A DNA stretch of 64,000 nucleotides, taken from assembly GCF_004364245.1 (NCBI RefSeq), contig NZ_SOAV01000001.1, forward strand, positions 930,001-994,000, given 5' to 3'. The position numbers were made by a program, and so were the translations under genes. The notes beneath the pieces are model-generated. The model searched no databases. It saw only the letters and a list, made by a program, of their open reading frames with translations, and was not told the origin of the DNA. Positions within the stretch are counted from its first letter, which is position 1. Each line of letters opens with the position of its first letter. The stretch is from Streptomyces sp. BK208 (GTDB lineage: Bacteria; Actinomycetota; Actinomycetes; Streptomycetales; Streptomycetaceae). Below are positions 60,367 to 64,000 of this stretch, piece after piece.

Positions 60367-63045
60367 TCAGCCCGCGCGTCCCACCGCCAGGGCCTCGCGG
60401 GCGCGGGCCACGAGTCCGTCGGCGCCGCACGAGTCGGCGAGTGCCAGGCCCCTTTCCAGCTCGGCCGCCGAGCGGGCCGCGATGCCGTACTCCACGCGGG
60501 CGGCGGCGTGCTCGTACTGGCAGGGCGAGGCCTCCAGGTAGGTGACGGCCTGGGCGGCGAGCCGGACCGCGCGCTGCCCGGTCTCCAGGGCGGAGGCGCA
60601 GCGCAGGGCCTCTCCTATCGCCGTGTCCGTGCCGAAGCGCTCGGCCTGGCGGCGGGCGTCGGTGGCCAGCCGGGCGGCCCGGCCGGGGTCCTCGGCGGCC
60701 AGCGCCCGGGCCAGTTCGGTCGCCCAGGGGACCACCACCGGGTTGTGCCGGCCCCGCGCGGCCGCGGCCTTCTCGGCGGCCTCCAGTTCGTCGACGCCTT
60801 CCTTGGTGCGGCCGGTGGCGATCAGCAGGCGTCCGCGGACCGGGCGCGGGTCGGGCAGCACGATCGTCGACGGGTACGGCGGCGCGAATCCGTACTGGTC
60901 GGCCACGGTCCGGGCCTCCTCGACGTGGCCGCGGGCGAGCAGGGTGTCGACCAGGTTGCAGGTGGCCGACCAGTACAGCGGCAGCCCGCGGCCCACGCGT
61001 TCGGCGATGCGCAGGGATGCCCGCAGGGACTGCTCGGCCTCCCTGAGGCGGCCCCTCCTGCGGTGGCCGAGGCCGACGTAGGCGTGCGCGAGGGCGAGGT
61101 GCCCGCCGCTCCAGCCGGCACTCTCGTAGGCGCGCAGAGCTTCAGTGAACAGTGCCTCGGCGCGGTCGAGACGGTCGCTGTAGGCGTAGGAACTGGCCAG
61201 CATCATGGGCAGTTCCAGGCCCCACTCGGTGTCGGTCCAGCCCAGTCCGGGGGCGAGGCGGCCGTTGACGAGGGCGCGGTCGCACAGTTCGACGACCTCT
61301 TCGGCGCTCTCGCCGTGGGTCATGGCGTCGAAGCCGCGCAGGATGAGCAGGGCGCGCTCGGCGTTGTCGCGGCCGGTGCAGGTGGCGGCGAGTTCGGCCA
61401 GGCGCGCGGAGCGGCGGGGTGAGGAGGTCTCGCCCGCGTGGATTCCCTCCCACATGTACTGGGCCGCCTGCAGCCGCAGTCGCGCGGAGGGATCGGGGTT
61501 GCGTGCGGCCTCCGCCTCGACGGTGCGCACGGCCTCCTCCAGCTGGTCGTTGTGGAGCAGGGCCTGGGAGAGCCGGAAGACGGCGTCGACGCGCTGCTCG
61601 CCGTCCAGTCCCGGCATGGCGAGCGCGGTGCGCAGGTGCCCGATGGTGGTGGCGGGCGCGGTGAGCAGCGTGGCGCAGCCCAGTTCGAAGAGCACGCGCG
61701 CGTGGGCGTCGGGCAGCGGCGGCTCCTGCAGGGCGCGTTCGAGGCACCGGCGGGCCGCGTCGGGCGCTCCGACGGCGAGGTGTTCGCGGGCGGCCTCGCG
61801 CAGCTGGGCCACGACCTCCTGGTCGTCGTCCGGGTGCACCTTGAGCAGATGGCGTGAGGCGGCCGCAGCGCCGAGTCCGGAGTCGGTGACCAGCTGGGCC
61901 GCTATGCCGTGCATGGCGGTGCGCAGCGCGTCGGGGATGGAGTTGTAGACGGCGGTGGCGATCAGCGGGTGGACGAACTCCAGCTCGTCGGCGCCCGGTT
62001 GTCCGGCGGAGGCGTCCGGTACGGACAGGATCCGGGCGCCCCGGAGCAGTTCGGCGCAGCGGGCGGCGTCGGCGCGGTCCAGGGTGGCGAGCCTGGCCAC
62101 CATGTCCACGGTGATGCCGCCGCCCAGGATGGCCGCGGCCCAGGCGAACCGGGTGGAGTCGACGCCGAGTTGCTCCAGGCGGGCGACGAGACCGCCGCCG
62201 CGGGCGGAGCGGTTCAGGGCGCGCAGCTCGGCGGCCTCGGCCTCGACGGGTTGCAGCTCGCTGTCCTGCACCTTGGCGAGGAGTTCGACGGTTTCGTAGG
62301 GGTTGCCGCCGGTGACGGCCCACACCTCGCGGCAGAAGGCGGCCTCGGCGTGCTCGCCCAGGGTGGCGCGGGTGAGGCCGGCGGTGGCGTCGGGGGTGAG
62401 GGCGTTCAGCGGGCCGAGGGGCCGTCCCATGGCGGTGGCCGCTTCCAGGTGGCGGGCGCTGTCGCCGCTGACGTCGCCGGGGCGGCGGGCTATCACGATC
62501 AGGACGGAGGTCTCGTCGAGCCGTTCGGCGAGCGCGGCGAGCCAGCGCAGGGTCTCCTGGTCGGCCCAGTGCGCGTCGTCGATCAGCAGCACCAGCGGCC
62601 ACTCCCGGCGGGCGAGGCGACGGACGGCGGCGACCAACCCGTCGCACACGCCCTGCGGGTCGGCCTGGCGCTCGCCGGGGTCGGCTATGCCGAGCGCGGG
62701 GCCGGCGATGTCGTACCAGTCGCCGAGGTACTCGCGGGCCTCCTCGGGGAGCATGGACACCAGGGCGGGCTGGAGCAGTTGGCGCACCACGTTGAAGGGG
62801 ACGGACCTGAGGGTCTCGCCGCCGCGTGCCGACCAGACGGTGCAGTTGCGGGCCTCGGCGATGCGGCGGGTCTCGGCGAGCAGCGCCGTCTTGCCGACCC
62901 CGGCCTCGCCCCGGGCCTCCAGCAGCGTGCCGGGGGACGAGCGGTCCGCGCACAGGACGTCGACCGCGCGCGTGATCGTGGCGACTTCCTCGTCGCGCTC
63001 CCAGAGGGAGGCCGAGGCGGCGCCCGTCCGCCGTACCTCCGTCAT
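60367..63045 (-). CDS. Large STAND-type ATPase with TPR repeats, LuxR-like regulator lacking HTH
   Basis: An 892-residue protein built like LAL regulators. Walker A is GEAGVGKT (residues 46-53), Walker B LVLLIDDAHWADQ (151-163); a sensor region (NALTPDATAGL) and helical winged part follow to about residue 370. The C-terminal half is a series of tetratricopeptide-like helices (ARRCLERALQEPPLPDAHAR, RALLILRGFDAMTHG, EAEQSLRASLRIAERV). LAL proteins end in a LuxR DNA-binding domain; here the protein stops at REALAVGRAG without one. It may need a partner or work post-transcriptionally. ATG 63043-63045 has a strong GGGAGG site. It is convergent with pcaL. Confidence 0.85.
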   Translation of the reverse strand: MTEVRRTGAASASLWERDEEVATITRAVDVLCADRSSPGTLLEARGEAGVGKTALLAETRRIAEARNCTVWSARGGETLRSVPFNVVRQLLQPALVSMLPEEAREYLGDWYDIAGPALGIADPGERQADPQGVCDGLVAAVRRLARREWPLVLLIDDAHWADQETLRWLAALAERLDETSVLIVIARRPGDVSGDSARHLEAATAMGRPLGPLNALTPDATAGLTRATLGEHAEAAFCREVWAVTGGNPYETVELLAKVQDSELQPVEAEAAELRALNRSARGGGLVARLEQLGVDSTRFAWAAAILGGGITVDMVARLATLDRADAARCAELLRGARILSVPDASAGQPGADELEFVHPLIATAVYNSIPDALRTAMHGIAAQLVTDSGLGAAAASRHLLKVHPDDDQEVVAQLREAAREHLAVGAPDAARRCLERALQEPPLPDAHARVLFELGCATLLTAPATTIGHLRTALAMPGLDGEQRVDAVFRLSQALLHNDQLEEAVRTVEAEAARNPDPSARLRLQAAQYMWEGIHAGETSSPRRSARLAELAATCTGRDNAERALLILRGFDAMTHGESAEEVVELCDRALVNGRLAPGLGWTDTEWGLELPMMLASSYAYSDRLDRAEALFTEALRAYESAGWSGGHLALAHAYVGLGHRRRGRLREAEQSLRASLRIAERVGRGLPLYWSATCNLVDTLLARGHVEEARTVADQYGFAPPYPSTIVLPDPRPVRGRLLIATGRTKEGVDELEAAEKAAAARGRHNPVVVPWATELARALAAEDPGRAARLATDARRQAERFGTDTAIGEALRCASALETGQRAVRLAAQAVTYLEASPCQYEHAAARVEYGIAARSAAELERGLALADSCGADGLVARAREALAVGRAG

Positions 63046-63216
63046 CCCGCTACCTCCCCGAGTCGCCCGAATGACGTACAGGGCCTGAGCCTAGCCCTCC
63101 GAACGCGCCAGTGGTGGGCGCTCCAACGACCAGTTGCCGTGACGGGTGACATGCGGTAAAGCGTGAACGACGCCCCGGGCCCGTCATCAGCGGCGGTGTG
63201 GTCGGGCGTCCGTCAA

Positions 63217-63262
63217 CGTCCGGCCGCCGGCGCCTCGCGGCGCGGGCGCCGGCGGCCGGACG
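63217..63262. terminator. Strong 18-bp-stem hairpin in a divergent intergenic region
   Basis: Bases 63217-63234 and 63245-63262 are perfect inverted complements (begins CGTCCGGCCGCCGG), with a ten-base loop. Form and strength are those of a Streptomyces terminator, but both flanking genes are transcribed away from it. It might end an unannotated transcript or serve as a regulator site. The rest of 63046-63318 shows no gene. Confidence 0.5.
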
Positions 63263-63318
63263 AGGCGTACGAGCGGGCCTCTCATCTGGCTTTCACCGAC
63301 GCCTCATACGGTGGGCCC

Positions 63319-64000
63319 ATGACGCAGGCGACTCCTCCCGGGTGGTACCCGGACCCCGGACAGAAGAATGACGGTCCCGCCACCGAGCGCTGGTGGGACG
63401 GAACGGCGTGGACCGACCAGGTGCGCCCGGCGGGAGCGCCCGCCGCATGGACCCCGCCCGCGCAACCGCCGGTCCAGCCTGCGGTCCAGCCGCCGGGGCA
63501 GCCACCGGTCCATCCGCCGGTGCAGCACGCCGTGCCCGGGTCCTATCCCGTGCACCCCGGCTACCCGGGCCACCCCGTGCAGCCGCCGTCCGCGCGCCGG
63601 CGGCGGCTGCGGACCGGCATAGCCGTCGCGGCGGCCGTGGCGGTGCTGGCCGGCATCGGCGTCGGCGTGTACGCGCTGACCGACGACGGCTCGGGTGGCG
63701 GCAGCAGCGCGAGCGGTTCGGAGCAGGACCGGCGCGGACCCGGCGACCGGAACGGCCCCTTCGGAGACTCCGGCGGCGGAAACGGCGGCGGCAACGGCGA
63801 ACAGCCCGCGCCGGAGTCCCCGGACCCGTCGGAGCCGCCCACGGTCGACAGCGGTTCGGTGACGGACGCGCTCAGCGGGATCAGCCTGCCCATCCCGGAC
63901 GGCTGGTCCGGACAGGAGTTGCAGGTCGGCGCGCAGGTGACGTCGGACGACTCCTACAAGTGCCCCGGCGACACCACCAAGACCTGCACCAAGGGCGGCG
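63319..64000 (+). CDS. DUF2510 membrane-anchored protein, N-terminal part
   Basis: The first 227 codons of a gene that runs off the window. Residues 6-40 are a DUF2510 domain (PPGWYPDPG, ERWWDGTAWTDQVRP), a small WW-like module found in actinobacterial membrane proteins. A Pro/Gln-rich cytoplasmic linker follows to residue 92, then a basic stop and one membrane helix (IAVAAAVAVLAGIGVGVYAL, about 101-120). The extracytoplasmic part starts with a Gly/Ser/Asp-rich spacer and continues into SGISLPIPDGWSGQELQVGA with two Cys (KCPGDTTKTC). Function is unknown. Confidence 0.82.
   Translation, partial: MTQATPPGWYPDPGQKNDGPATERWWDGTAWTDQVRPAGAPAAWTPPAQPPVQPAVQPPGQPPVHPPVQHAVPGSYPVHPGYPGHPVQPPSARRRRLRTGIAVAAAVAVLAGIGVGVYALTDDGSGGGSSASGSEQDRRGPGDRNGPFGDSGGGNGGGNGEQPAPESPDPSEPPTVDSGSVTDALSGISLPIPDGWSGQELQVGAQVTSDDSYKCPGDTTKTCTKGG

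Overview
The window looks like a chromosomal segment of a Streptomyces. The DNA is very GC-rich, third codon positions are almost always G or C, GTG and TTG starts are common, and there are lineage markers: an SsgA-like sporulation protein, a WhiB-family protein, a two-domain small laccase, an LPFR-motif small protein and a PcaV-controlled pca operon. From memory, the gene order resembles S. coelicolor SCO6697 to about SCO6757 read in reverse (pca, laccase SCO6712, ssgD SCO6722, SCO6745, idi SCO6750). This synteny was recalled, not searched. I saw no rRNA, tRNA, CRISPR array or prophage.

Layout. Positions 1-5570 (minus strand) hold a coupled operon: a DUF5941/CDP-alcohol phosphotransferase, a sugar-phosphate-type nucleotidyltransferase, a glycerol-1-phosphate-dehydrogenase-like protein, a second CDP-alcohol phosphotransferase with an altered active site, a family 2 glycosyltransferase and the start of a polysaccharide ABC permease. 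It reads like a route to an exported phosphate-linked envelope glycopolymer or glycolipid whose product I cannot name. Positions 6000-16600 hold housekeeping and accessory genes: a CDF metal exporter, idi, an anti-sigma-type kinase, an enoyl-CoA hydratase, a DJ-1/PfpI enzyme beside a GlxA-type regulator, a SCO6745-family protein, tex and an ABC-F ATPase. Positions 16600-24200 hold a D-amino-acid oxidase, a BCCT transporter, a secreted M1 peptidase, an amino-acid permease and a MerR regulator. Positions 24200-28900 hold a beta-oxidation operon (CoA-transferase/racemase, thiolase, FadB-like protein) divergent from an enoyl-reductase-like gene.

Positions 30200-35100 hold small genes, endonuclease V, ssgD and a GOLPH3-like gene, plus a 184-bp MITE with perfect 18-bp terminal inverted repeats. 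An antibiotic-resistance-type ABC-F gene follows, with a consensus promoter and a long leader that may be an attenuator. Next come DDAH, an acyl-ACP desaturase with an array of palindromic operators, a WhiB protein, a VOC protein and a LacI regulator.

Positions 42121-48028 hold a striking secreted redox locus: a Tat-exported small laccase divergent from a coupled gene pair encoding a ThuA-sugar dehydrogenase fusion and a cupredoxin-3-keto-glycoside-hydrolase-type fusion. Split NHEJ-like enzymes (LigD polymerase domain, LigC-type ligase) follow. The window ends with the complete beta-ketoadipate operon pcaIJFHGBL behind divergent pcaV, a large STAND-type ATPase without a DNA-binding domain, and a truncated DUF2510 membrane protein.

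Three separate intergenic minisatellites (74 bp x3, 28 bp x3, 29 bp x6-7) and several strong inverted repeats are described as features.
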